A DNA stretch of 64,000 nucleotides from JAHEFU01 sp041395205 (GTDB lineage: Bacteria; 4484-113; JAFGCY01), in NCBI GenBank assembly GCA_041395205.1, contig JAWLAZ010000004.1, positions 186,001 to 250,000 on the forward strand, read 5' to 3'. Every line of letters starts with the position of its first letter. The stretch's first letter is position 1. A program made the position numbers and the translations under genes. A model generated the notes under the pieces. That model did no database searches. It was given only the letters and a program-made list of their open reading frames with translations, and was not told the DNA's origin. Below are positions 31,740 through 40,358 of this stretch, piece after piece.

Positions 31740-34364
31740 ATGTACTCGCGAATTCCCGGACCCGTATCAGTGGTCTCCATCGTCATCGTCATGCTGCTTT
31801 GCGCCTGCGGAGGCGGCAGTCACAACCCTCCCGCCCTGCCAGCCGCGCAGGACAGCCAGATCCTGCAGGGCGTGCGGCCGGCTGAGCTGCCCGCTGCGCT
31901 TCCGGAGGACGGCCTGCAGCCCTGGGAGAGCCTCGATGCACGCGGCTTCGTTGATCCGGCCACCGCACGTCGCAGCAGCGCGATCAATGGCAACAGTGAA
32001 TTCCTGCGTGGCGCGGATGCCTGGCAGACCGGCGGCTCCGCTGTCCCGGCCGGCCAGGGACTGGACCTGCAGAGCGGCGATGCCGGCAGCGGACAGCTGA
32101 GCTTCGCCAGCTACCGTTTCCCGCTCGCCGGGGAGAACCCGGCCACGATCTCGACGGACCTGAACCTGCGGCTGCGCAGCGATGCGACGGCCAGCAGCTA
32201 CATGCTCGGCGTTGCCAATTACACGACCGGGCGCTGGGACTGGTCCGGGCCCTTCACGGACGGCCGGATCCGCCTGCCGCTCAGTGCGGCGGCCAGCGCT
32301 GACTACATCTCCCCGCTCGGCAATGCATTCCTGAGCGTGCTGGTCCATGACGGCAGCGCGCTGGAAGTGGTGGGACTGGCCCTCAACCAGTTCGACCCGG
32401 CGGACACGAATGCCCCGCCGGCCCCCACGGGCCTGAACCTGGCGAGCGTGAGCGGTGGGATCGAGCTGACCTGGAACAGCGTGATCGCCCAGGACCTGGC
32501 GGGCTACGCCATCTACTGGAGCAAATCCAGCTTCAGCAACCCGCACAGTGCGGGGGTGCGCAGCATCGGCTATCTCGAGGGCGGTACGCGGCATGTGCTC
32601 AGCGGCCTCGAGGGGGAATACTTCGTCGCGGTGAGCGCGGTGGACCTGAATGGCAACGAAAGTACGGTAAGCGGTGAGGGCGGCAACGCCCTGCCCGGCA
32701 GCACTCCGGTGATCCAGCTGCTGCCCGCCGCCAGCAGCGGCATCCTCAACAGCGGGATCGGCCTGCTGGCCGGTGGTGCCGACAGCTACGACTGGGACCT
32801 CGACGGCGATGGCGTATATGAGGTGACCGGCGATGCCACAGGCATCCAGCTGGCGGACACCGGCAGGGCGGGGATCATCCGGCCGGCCGTGCGGGCCAGC
32901 AGCGATGGCGGCACGGCGGTGGCACTCGGCGCGGTCAGCCTGATCATCGCCCCGGACCTGCCGCCCGTGGCCCTGCTCGCTGCCAACCGCAGCAGCGGGA
33001 TCGTCACCAATGGCGACCTGCAGCCCCTGCTGGTGGATTTCGACGCCTCGGCCAGCTATGACGACGACGGCAGCCTGGAGTACGCCTGGGACACCAATGG
33101 CGACGGCAGCTTCGACCCGGCCGGCAGTTCCGCCACGGCCAGTGGCAGCTACGGCCATTCCGGGATCTACAACGCCGCTGTGCGCGTGGTGGACAGTGCA
33201 GGCCAGATGGCGCAGGCGCTGTACCCCGTCACCGTGCTGCGCAGCACCGGCTTCGAGGAGCATCTCGTCAGCCATATCACGGGCAACATCAATGCGCGGA
33301 TGGCGGTGGTCGCCGGACATCCCGTGGTGGTGGCGCATCTGTTCAACCCCGGGATGGGAATCAACGGCATCTTCTACATGCGGGCCAGGGATACGGCCGG
33401 CGAGCAGTGGGAAGGTCCCGTGCCGATCCTGCCCAGCCAGACTGCAGTCCAGTACATGGACATCGCGGAAATCGCGGGGCACCCGGCCCTGCTGCTCAAC
33501 AGGCCCGGTGGGGATGAAATCCGCTACCTGCGCTGCAACAACGCGGAAGGCACCTCCGCTTCGAACTGGCCCAGCAGCCCGGTGCTGCTCGCGCAGAACA
33601 CACCGGTGACCCAGCCGCCCAGACTGCTGGAGGTCAATGGCCAGCCCGCCGCCACCTGGGTGAATGCCGTCGGCGGACTGATGTACTACGTGCGCGCCAC
33701 CGGTCCGGATGGCACGGGCCAGACGACTGCGGACTGGACGATCCCCCCGATCAGCGTGGCCGCCGGACCGATCGGCTTCATGCCGGACTTCGCCATGATC
33801 TCCGGCAAGCCCGCCCTGGCCTGGTTTGATGCGTCAACGGAGGACATCCTCTTCCTGCGCAGCACCAGCCCCAGCGGGCACAGCAATGCGGACTGGCCGC
33901 TGATTCCGCAGAATGTCAGCGTGCTCTTCCGCTGCAACGGCCGTGTCAACCTGGCGGAGATCCGCGGCCTGCCCGGGATCAGCATCTACGATCCTGACAA
34001 CGACTCGCTGGGTTACTTCCAGCCCTTCGCAATCGGTGACGACGGCTTCGGCTGGGGTCCGCTGCCGGTCAACATCGAAAGCGGCACCAACCCCGGGATG
34101 GCCTACCATGACCTGGCTGAGATCGACGGCCTGCCGGCCGTGGTCTACCACCAGGGCAGTTCCGGCAGCTACTGCCTGTACCGGCAGGCGCTGGATGAGT
34201 TTGGCAACGGCTTCAGGAACGCCGAACTGCTGGGCCCGCTGGAGGCCGGGGAGTCAATGTCCCAGAGCCTGCAGCTGATGGAGCACAACGGCCTGCCGGC
34301 CGCGCTGGGATTCAGCACGCCGCGCAGCCAGTTCGTGTTCATCAGCCAGGGCACAAGCCTCTGA
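31740..34364 (+). CDS. Tandem lipoprotein 4 (most divergent, leaderless)
   Basis: 874 residues with lipobox LLCAC (C23). Domain order is as in its neighbours, but the sequence is clearly more distant (for example NYTTGRWDWSGPFTDGRIR). The second PKD domain has its own DxNGDG loop (WDTNGDGSFD), absent from the others. TAGATT at 31,728-31,733 is seven bases before the ATG, and no Shine-Dalgarno is seen, so this copy appears leaderless while its paralogues use ribosome sites. Confidence 0.85.
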   Translation: MYSRIPGPVSVVSIVIVMLLCACGGGSHNPPALPAAQDSQILQGVRPAELPAALPEDGLQPWESLDARGFVDPATARRSSAINGNSEFLRGADAWQTGGSAVPAGQGLDLQSGDAGSGQLSFASYRFPLAGENPATISTDLNLRLRSDATASSYMLGVANYTTGRWDWSGPFTDGRIRLPLSAAASADYISPLGNAFLSVLVHDGSALEVVGLALNQFDPADTNAPPAPTGLNLASVSGGIELTWNSVIAQDLAGYAIYWSKSSFSNPHSAGVRSIGYLEGGTRHVLSGLEGEYFVAVSAVDLNGNESTVSGEGGNALPGSTPVIQLLPAASSGILNSGIGLLAGGADSYDWDLDGDGVYEVTGDATGIQLADTGRAGIIRPAVRASSDGGTAVALGAVSLIIAPDLPPVALLAANRSSGIVTNGDLQPLLVDFDASASYDDDGSLEYAWDTNGDGSFDPAGSSATASGSYGHSGIYNAAVRVVDSAGQMAQALYPVTVLRSTGFEEHLVSHITGNINARMAVVAGHPVVVAHLFNPGMGINGIFYMRARDTAGEQWEGPVPILPSQTAVQYMDIAEIAGHPALLLNRPGGDEIRYLRCNNAEGTSASNWPSSPVLLAQNTPVTQPPRLLEVNGQPAATWVNAVGGLMYYVRATGPDGTGQTTADWTIPPISVAAGPIGFMPDFAMISGKPALAWFDASTEDILFLRSTSPSGHSNADWPLIPQNVSVLFRCNGRVNLAEIRGLPGISIYDPDNDSLGYFQPFAIGDDGFGWGPLPVNIESGTNPGMAYHDLAEIDGLPAVVYHQGSSGSYCLYRQALDEFGNGFRNAELLGPLEAGESMSQSLQLMEHNGLPAALGFSTPRSQFVFISQGTSL

Positions 34365-34498
34365 TCCAGGGGCTGGACCGGCTGACTGAACCCGTCGAAT
34401 GCGGCCACCTTTGCGCTCGGAAACATGCCGTGGGAATACCGCGTTGCGGGGCTCGCTGAGTGGTACATTTGTGCTCCTGAGTGTTTGAGGAGAACCCG

Positions 34499-37132
34499 AT
34501 GAAGCGCAGCCTTGCTTTCCTGTTCGTCGTGGCACTGCTCGCCAGCTCCTGCGGCGGCAATCCCAGCCCCCTGCCCAGCCAGGCACCGGCCTCCGGCACG
34601 GTGCAGCCTGAGCAGCCCGGCAACGCAGCGCTCCCACAGGACAGCCTGCTGCCCTGGGAAAGCCTGGACGCAAATGGCAACGTGGATCCCTCAACTGCCC
34701 GCCGCAGTTCAGCGATCAACGGCAACAGTGAATTCCAGCGTGGCGTGGATGCCTGGCAGACCGCCGGCAGCACCACACCGAGCGGCCAGGCCCTGCGCCT
34801 CGACAGCGGCAGTGCCGGCAGCGCCGAGCGCAGCAGTGCCACCTACCGCTTCCCGCTGGCGGGTGAGAATCCGGCGACCCTGTCCACCGACATCAACCTG
34901 CGCCTGCGCAGTGACAGTACTCCGAGTGAGTTCTTCATCAGCATTGCCAACTACGGCACGGGCCGCTGGGACTGGTTCGGGCCCTTCACGGACGGCCGGG
35001 TACGCCTGCCGCTCAGTGAGGCGGCCACGGGCGATTACATCTCCCGGCTTGGCAATGCCTTCGTGAGTGTCGTGGCCTTCAGTGGCAGCAGCTTTGACAT
35101 CGTCGGCGTGGCCCTCAACCAGTTCGACCCGGCGAATGCCAGCGCGCCGCCGGTGCCTACGGGTCTGAACCTCAGCCCCGTCAACGGCGGCCTCGAGCTG
35201 ACCTGGAACCCGGTGATTGCCTCCGACCTGGCGGGTTACCGGATCTACTACAGCAATGCGAGCTTCATCAACCCGCACGCCGCCGGTGTCAGGCAGCTGC
35301 CCTACCTGACGGGTGAGACGCGGCACCTGCTGAGCGGGATCAGTGGCAACACCTTCGTTGCCGTCAGCGCGGTGGACCTGAATGGCAACGAAGGCGGGAT
35401 CAGCGCCCTGTCCAGTGCCGCGGTGCTGCCCGGCAGCGCTCCGGGCCTGCAGCTGCTGGCCGGCACGAGCTCCGGGCGCACGGGTGAGGCAATCAGCCTC
35501 ACCGCCAGCGGGGCCAGCAGCTACGACTGGGATCTCGATGGTGACGGTGAGTTTGAAATCACCGCTGACTCAAGTGGCAGCCAGTTCGCCGACACCGGCA
35601 AGGCCGGGATCATCCGCCCGGCGGTGCGCGGCTCCGACGGTGGCACGGCCGTGGCCCTCGGAGCGGTCAGCCTGATCGTCGCCGCCAACCTGCCCCCGGT
35701 TGCCAGGCTGAGTGCCAGCCCCGGCGCGGGCGTGCGCTGGCCCGGCGACCCGGACTTCCTGAGCCAGCTGGATGCATCAGCGAGCAGTGACGAGGATCCG
35801 GCCGGCCTGCAGTTCGCGTTTGATCCTCTGGGCAGCGGCAGCTTCGGAGCGGACCAGCCTGCCGACGTCGCGGACGCCCAGTACAGCCAGCCCGGCAGCT
35901 ACATGGCCAGTGTGCGGGTGACCGACAGCGCCGGCCTGCAGGCCTATGCCTATGCCCCGCTCAGCCTGAAGCTGGCAACGGACTGGGACCTGAACTTCCT
36001 GACCTTCAGGGATCCTCCCGGCAACGAATTCCTCGGCGCAGTGGACTGTGCGATCGTTGACGGGCATCCCGCGATCGTCTATCAGATCTGGAACGGCACT
36101 GACAAATTCGAGCTGAACTACCTGCGCGCCACCGACCCCTGGGGCCGGAACTGGAATGCCCCCGTGCTGATTGACGACAGTCCGGGCACGGCCAAGTCGC
36201 CGAGCCTGCAGGTGATCAACGGCCGGCCGGCCATCGCCTTCGGTCGCGCCGAGGAAGTCTGCTACATCCGCTGTGCCACCGCCACAGGTGATACCAAGAG
36301 TGAATGGAGCAATCCGGTGGTGGTGGTTGCCAAGGAGCCCGGCGAACTCTTCCCGAGTACGGTCAGCCTCGCGGACATCAGCGGCCGCCCGGCCATCGCC
36401 ATCCATGCGGACTTCACCGGTGACAACGACACCTATTACGTACGCGCCAGCAGTGGGAGTGGTGATCTGGCTGCGGACTGGCAGGATCCGTACTTCCTCA
36501 TCGAACAGACCAGCGCGGGCCAGTTCAGCACCGTTCAGCTGCTGGAAGTCGGCGGCAACCCGGCCTACATCGTCTCCTCATCCAACCAGCTGCTCTATGA
36601 ACGGGCCACCAGCCCGGGCGGAGGTTCCGCGCTGGACTGGGCCGGCAGCGCCTTCAGCCTCTGCGACCAGGGCAGCACGCTCGAGGACAACGGGATGGAC
36701 CTCGCCGTGATAGATGGCAACCCGGCCGTCTGCTGGGCGGACCGCTCATCCACACCGTACAAGCTGCGCTACCGCAGATCCGGCACGAGCACCGGCGCCA
36801 CCGTGGGAGACTGGGCCCCCTCGCTGGTCCTGTACGCCGGCAGCGGCAGCGAGATCGCAGGGGAATACTGCTCGCTGGCGGAGGTCAATGGCCGGCCGGC
36901 GGTCAGCTTCCAGGCGGACTGGAACGGCGGGACGGGGCTGTTCTTCAGACGGGCGCTGGATGACAGCGGCTCCAGCTGGGGCCAGCTCCAGCTCGGTTCG
37001 GACGGCCTGGGCGATGCCCCCGGCTATGAAAGCAGCCTGGTCACGCACAATGGCTGGGCCGGCATTGCCCACTTTGACGGGCTGATTGCGGGCAACCTGC
37101 TCTACTTCAGCTCCGTGAACCTGGACGACTGA
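34499..37132 (+). CDS. Tandem lipoprotein 5
   Basis: 877 residues from the ATG at 34,499 (lipobox LASSC, C18; TTGAGGAG upstream). An in-frame ATG at 34,481 lies before the Shine-Dalgarno and is rejected. Residues ~55-260 are close to lipoproteins 2 and 3. From the FN3 domain onward it diverges, with a first PKD loop DLDGDGEFEITAD and a longer propeller with RPAIAFG, RPAIAIHAD, NPAYIVSS, NPAVCWAD and RPAVSFQ repeats. The mosaic similarity suggests recombination between copies. Confidence 0.85.
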   Translation: MKRSLAFLFVVALLASSCGGNPSPLPSQAPASGTVQPEQPGNAALPQDSLLPWESLDANGNVDPSTARRSSAINGNSEFQRGVDAWQTAGSTTPSGQALRLDSGSAGSAERSSATYRFPLAGENPATLSTDINLRLRSDSTPSEFFISIANYGTGRWDWFGPFTDGRVRLPLSEAATGDYISRLGNAFVSVVAFSGSSFDIVGVALNQFDPANASAPPVPTGLNLSPVNGGLELTWNPVIASDLAGYRIYYSNASFINPHAAGVRQLPYLTGETRHLLSGISGNTFVAVSAVDLNGNEGGISALSSAAVLPGSAPGLQLLAGTSSGRTGEAISLTASGASSYDWDLDGDGEFEITADSSGSQFADTGKAGIIRPAVRGSDGGTAVALGAVSLIVAANLPPVARLSASPGAGVRWPGDPDFLSQLDASASSDEDPAGLQFAFDPLGSGSFGADQPADVADAQYSQPGSYMASVRVTDSAGLQAYAYAPLSLKLATDWDLNFLTFRDPPGNEFLGAVDCAIVDGHPAIVYQIWNGTDKFELNYLRATDPWGRNWNAPVLIDDSPGTAKSPSLQVINGRPAIAFGRAEEVCYIRCATATGDTKSEWSNPVVVVAKEPGELFPSTVSLADISGRPAIAIHADFTGDNDTYYVRASSGSGDLAADWQDPYFLIEQTSAGQFSTVQLLEVGGNPAYIVSSSNQLLYERATSPGGGSALDWAGSAFSLCDQGSTLEDNGMDLAVIDGNPAVCWADRSSTPYKLRYRRSGTSTGATVGDWAPSLVLYAGSGSEIAGEYCSLAEVNGRPAVSFQADWNGGTGLFFRRALDDSGSSWGQLQLGSDGLGDAPGYESSLVTHNGWAGIAHFDGLIAGNLLYFSSVNLDD

Positions 37133-37199
37133 TCATAGACAGCCGGCACCCGGCAGGTAGATTCCTTCGGCCCAGGGCTGGCTTGCCTTCGCGCCGGTT

Positions 37200-37673
37200 T
37201 CAGTTGACGGCGATCCAGAGGTCCAGGCGGAATTTGCCGGCGGCTTCGTCATGCCAGTCCGGACCGTAGTGCTCCATGCTCATCCAGGGTGAGGCGGAGT
37301 TCAGGCCGGCGGCACTGAGGCGATTGTTGTAGATGTCCTGGAAGTGGACGGGCAGCTGGCTCGGATGCTCATGAAAGTGCCAGACGGCGAAACGGCTGGC
37401 GGGGAAGTCGACTGTGTCGAGACCGTCCGGTGCAGCCTGTCCGGGGCGCAGGCGCATCACCGCCCAGTAGCGGAAGCCCTGGGCATTGTCCGGCAGCGGC
37501 AGGGAGATGCCGAAAATGCCGTCGTGCTCCGTGCCGCCATAAATATATGGGGCGAACTTCTCCCACAGCGGGGCGATGCCCGCGCCGTCGAAGCCGGGAC
37601 AGTCGAGCATCAGGCCGGCGCCGGTCCAGGCGGGCAGTTCCTCGATGCGATGGTTCTGTGCTGCTGCTTCCAT
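37200..37673 (-). CDS. GyrI-like / AraC effector-binding domain protein
   Basis: 157 residues, a stand-alone small-molecule-binding (SOUL/GyrI-like) domain. Features: an early GAGIAPLWEKFAPYI segment, then YWAVMRLRPGQ, then FAVWHFHEHPSQLPVHFQDIYNNRL, and the acidic-aromatic end WMSMEHYGPDWHDEAAGKFRLDLWIAV with the typical E-Y-xxxxF-xxxIWI pattern. The start at 37,673 has CAGGAG upstream and a TGCTACCAT extended -10 near 37,705. The long in-frame extension upstream is translated hairpin repeat and not part of the gene. Confidence 0.75.
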   Translation of the reverse strand: MEAAAQNHRIEELPAWTGAGLMLDCPGFDGAGIAPLWEKFAPYIYGGTEHDGIFGISLPLPDNAQGFRYWAVMRLRPGQAAPDGLDTVDFPASRFAVWHFHEHPSQLPVHFQDIYNNRLSAAGLNSASPWMSMEHYGPDWHDEAAGKFRLDLWIAVN

Positions 37674-37791
37674 GTCAGTACTCCTGTGAATGCTTGATAT
37701 GCAGATGGTAGCAGCGGGGTGCCTCGCGGGACTGACGGAACCTGCGGAAAACGAGGAAATAGGATCTGGGTTGTAGGGGGTAGCGGAAGGG

Positions 37792-37975
37792 AGGAGGCCC
37801 GGAGCAATCCGGGCAAGGGGAGCTACCTGCATCAGCGGTAGACGGAGTCCCGGAGCAATCCGGGCAAGGGGAGGTGCAAGCTTGCTTGCACAACTCGGAA
37901 GCCAGGCGTTTAGCCGGGCAATGGGAGGCCAGATGTAAGTCTGGCGCAAAACTGCGACGCCAGTCGCATAAGCGG
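37792..37975. repeat. Mini-hairpin array (about seven stems)
   Basis: GGAGG-CCCGGA-GCAA-TCCGGG-CAAGGGGAG units alternate with CTACC...GGTAG, GTGCAAG-CTTG-CTTGCAC, GCCAGGC-GTTTA-GCCGGGC (imperfect), CCAGA-TGTAAG-TCTGG and TGCGAC-GCCA-GTCGCA. On the reverse strand the loop is TTGC and the spacer CCTCC or CTCCCC, like the array at 20,657. It lies upstream of the GyrI-like gene. Confidence 0.75.
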
Positions 37976-38105
37976 GAGCAGAGAGCAGAGTGCTGAAAGC
38001 TGTAGGGCTCGCCTGCGCTCGATTGGCAACGAGCATGGATGGGACGGTTTATTGGCGCAGAGGCGCAGAGGAAGATGAGGCGCTGAGAATGAAGTGTTAT
38101 GGAGA

Positions 38106-38414
38106 CTAGCTGTTGTCTGCAGCTCTACTCAGCTGCAACTCAGCATCCACTCGCAGAGAGTCCGCGCAGAAATCCATTCCGCCGGGGAACTCGATGGCGA
38201 TCCCATCGTGGGCGACATGCACCTGCTTGAAGACCTCATCATTCCTGAGCGCTTGCATGACTCCGCCCTTTGCGATAATCGGCCTGAAGTCCAGCGTGTA
38301 GACTGTCCCATCGGCGTAATCAAGTTTCAGGTGAAAATCCGGAAGCGCTTCAATGCTGAGTATACGGTTGTCCATTGCCAGAATGGCATCGATGTCAATA
38401 CTGCCGTCGTGCAC
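38106..38414 (-). CDS. DUF2442 domain protein
   Basis: 102 residues. ILSIEALPDFHLKLDYADG, TVYTLDFRPIIAKGGVMQAL and GIAIEFPGGMDFCADSL follow the DUF2442 pattern (dG.vy.vDl.pli..G.f..L...e.F, then i.Wp.g.Dl..d.L). Family members often sit beside a DUF4160 toxin-like partner; none is present here. CAATAT at 38,426-38,421 puts the transcript start at the GTG, 38,414 (leaderless). A later ATG at 38,375 is the alternative start. Confidence 0.8.
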   Translation of the reverse strand: MHDGSIDIDAILAMDNRILSIEALPDFHLKLDYADGTVYTLDFRPIIAKGGVMQALRNDEVFKQVHVAHDGIAIEFPGGMDFCADSLRVDAELQLSRAADNS

Positions 38415-38471
38415 ATGCAGATATTGCCATAAACAGCGGCAACTCGCAGAAAAGTCTCGCTGAATATCTAT

Positions 38472-39227
38472 TCAGCCAGCTGCCGGGAGATTCTGACGAC
38501 GGGAAGTCATTACCTTTCTGGCCACCTCCGGCATTTCGTCATAGGTCCTGCCATCGAGGATGCGGCCCGTTGCCTTCTTGTTGACACCACCCCACTGCTT
38601 GAAGAAGAAGGGCACGCCGGCCTTCCGGCACTGGTCGCGGATGTCAAGCACCCACTCCTCCTTCATCGGGCGGGCGCGCGGGCCGGACTCGCCGCCGACG
38701 ATCACCCAGTCAATGCCCGCAAGCGGCATGCGGCGCAGGGGGCCGATCAGCGGTTCGCAGGAGAGGAACTTCGTCGCAGCGCTGCACTTCTGCAGCATGC
38801 GGATGCGCCACTTGACGTTGTCATCCTCAACACTGGTGCCCATCCAGATGTTGTCATTCCACTTCAGGAAGGGATCGTAACGGGCCACCAGCTCAGGCCG
38901 CTTGGTGAGCACCTGGTAGGTATGCCAGTCAGCTTCATTCATTGTCTTGAATACAAGCTCGATGAAGTCCAGCGGCAGGCGCTCATGGAACAGGTCACTC
39001 ATGGAGTTGACGAAGATCACCCTGGGCTTGATCCACTCAAAGGGCCGGTCCAGTTCCTCGGGATGAGCCGTCAGATGAAAGCCGTTTCTGTACTTCTCGA
39101 CCCCCATCGCCCTGAGCCTGCGGCTCATGGTCACCGCATAGCAATTCCGGCAACCGGGCGAAGCCTTGGTACAACCCGTCACCGGGTTCCAGGTCACTTC
39201 CGTCCATTCAATGCTTGATTGGGCCAT
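38472..39227 (-). CDS. Three-Cys-motif DUF5131 protein (phage Gp37/Gp68 family)
   Basis: 251 residues. SIEWTEVTWNPVTGC begins a conserved N-terminus with the three-Cys motif C19-x6-C26-x2-C29 followed by Y30, resembling a radical-SAM-like cluster site. VIFVNSMSDLFHE, QVLTKRPE, WMGTSVED, FLSCEPLIGPL and WVIVGGESGPRARPM are signature blocks, with FFFKQWGG near the end. Its ATG overlaps the TcmP stop by one base (TGATG), with AGGAG inside the end of TcmP, so the two are translationally coupled. Function unknown; this pairing is what gave TcmP its name. Confidence 0.92.
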   Translation of the reverse strand: MAQSSIEWTEVTWNPVTGCTKASPGCRNCYAVTMSRRLRAMGVEKYRNGFHLTAHPEELDRPFEWIKPRVIFVNSMSDLFHERLPLDFIELVFKTMNEADWHTYQVLTKRPELVARYDPFLKWNDNIWMGTSVEDDNVKWRIRMLQKCSAATKFLSCEPLIGPLRRMPLAGIDWVIVGGESGPRARPMKEEWVLDIRDQCRKAGVPFFFKQWGGVNKKATGRILDGRTYDEMPEVARKVMTSRRQNLPAAG

Positions 39228-40336
39228 CAAGTTCTCCTAATGTTCTTGAAGTTCATAGAAAGCCCCTTTGGGAAACTCCCCTTTCGTCGCCGGCTACCAT
39301 CCTTTTTATATTCTGCTACTTCAATATTCTGTTCAGCTTCAAGTTTTATGAGTGCCAATCTTCCATGACGTTCTATATATTTCGTATTCTCATTGGTAAA
39401 CTTAAAGATTATATCAGTTGATACATCATGCATTCCATCGAAATGTTGAAGGTATAATTCTGACAAGTTGTCAATTGCTATATCATCAGGTGAGAATAGG
39501 AATGTTGTGTTTGGATCAGTTTTGTCTGAGAATAGAAAGTTCCCTGTTCGATCAACTGTCCACATTGCTTCCTTCATCTTGGTATTACCCAAAGCATGAT
39601 TTGATGCAAAGAACAAATAGTATATTGTCCTGCCATTCTTATTAATCATTTCAAAGTACTGAACATGCTTAGCCAGTTTTTGCAACTGCCTTTGATACAA
39701 CAATCTTAATTCATGAATTCTGTTTTCGCTCTGCTTAGCTACTTCAAACACTTCTTCAGTGCCAAAGTACTCCCGTAGGTGATTTTGATTCTTCTCGTTA
39801 TCGAAGGTCAAGAACTGGTTTATTCTATCTACCATGAATGTAACGAAAGCTTCCGTACCATTGTATTTTAGGATTTCTGCAATTTGATCATAGCGAACGT
39901 CTTTATAGCCATATGGATCTATAAATACAAAAGTAGGGCACCATTCGCCTTGAACTCGTCTTAATTTTGCTAAAGCCCTTGCAATGCAATTTGATGAATT
40001 CGTATTCTCTATCTGAACTTGCAAGTGCTTTGGTTTGTCAAGTGCATCTATCTCCGATTTCAAATGTACAGTGTTATCTAATTGTGAATCTGAAAAAAAG
40101 AAGTCTACTATTCTATCTTCTTTGATTTTGGATTCAATTGCTGTTTGTAATGCAATAAGGGGAGACCCAGGAGTTCCATCAGAGTAACGACCGGAAAAGC
40201 TAAAAGAGTCAACATATATTCCCCGCTTTGCCCTGCTGAACACAATTGGAAACCAGCAACTCAAATACCGTTGCAGCAGCTCGTGTTTCTTTCGAGTATG
40301 AGGAGGAATCTCAGGAGTGGTATATTTTCCAGTCAC
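39227..40336 (-). CDS. tcmP: Three-Cys-motif partner protein TcmP
   Basis: 369 residues. YVDSFSFSGRYSDGTPGSPL (about 41-60) corresponds to the family's DxFAGPGxYxxGxxGSPxxA block but lacks the canonical FAGPG. TFVFIDPYGYKDVRYDQIAEI is the second hallmark, and both are reminiscent of a Rossmann methyltransferase-type fold. The gene is strikingly AT-rich against a GC-rich background, with different codon use, which indicates recent transfer. TATAAT at 40,347-40,342 lies just before the GTG at 40,336. The partner DUF5131 gene follows immediately. Confidence 0.88.
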   Translation of the reverse strand: MTGKYTTPEIPPHTRKKHELLQRYLSCWFPIVFSRAKRGIYVDSFSFSGRYSDGTPGSPLIALQTAIESKIKEDRIVDFFFSDSQLDNTVHLKSEIDALDKPKHLQVQIENTNSSNCIARALAKLRRVQGEWCPTFVFIDPYGYKDVRYDQIAEILKYNGTEAFVTFMVDRINQFLTFDNEKNQNHLREYFGTEEVFEVAKQSENRIHELRLLYQRQLQKLAKHVQYFEMINKNGRTIYYLFFASNHALGNTKMKEAMWTVDRTGNFLFSDKTDPNTTFLFSPDDIAIDNLSELYLQHFDGMHDVSTDIIFKFTNENTKYIERHGRLALIKLEAEQNIEVAEYKKDGSRRRKGSFPKGLSMNFKNIRRT

Positions 40337-40341
40337 GCAGA

Positions 40342-40347
40342 ATTATA
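40342..40347 (-). promoter_or_regulatory. -10 box of tcmP
   Basis: A consensus TATAAT on the minus strand ends six bases before the GTG at 40,336. It lies in the 22-bp gap after the upstream dehydrogenase stop, so the TcmP/DUF5131 pair has its own promoter and probably a leaderless transcript. Confidence 0.5.
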
Positions 40348-40358
40348 CCACACATTCG

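Noticed and set aside
37674..38036. Upstream extension of the GyrI-like gene
   Set aside because: The extra ~120 residues translate the hairpin array, and a ribosome site and -10 box mark the start at 37,673.
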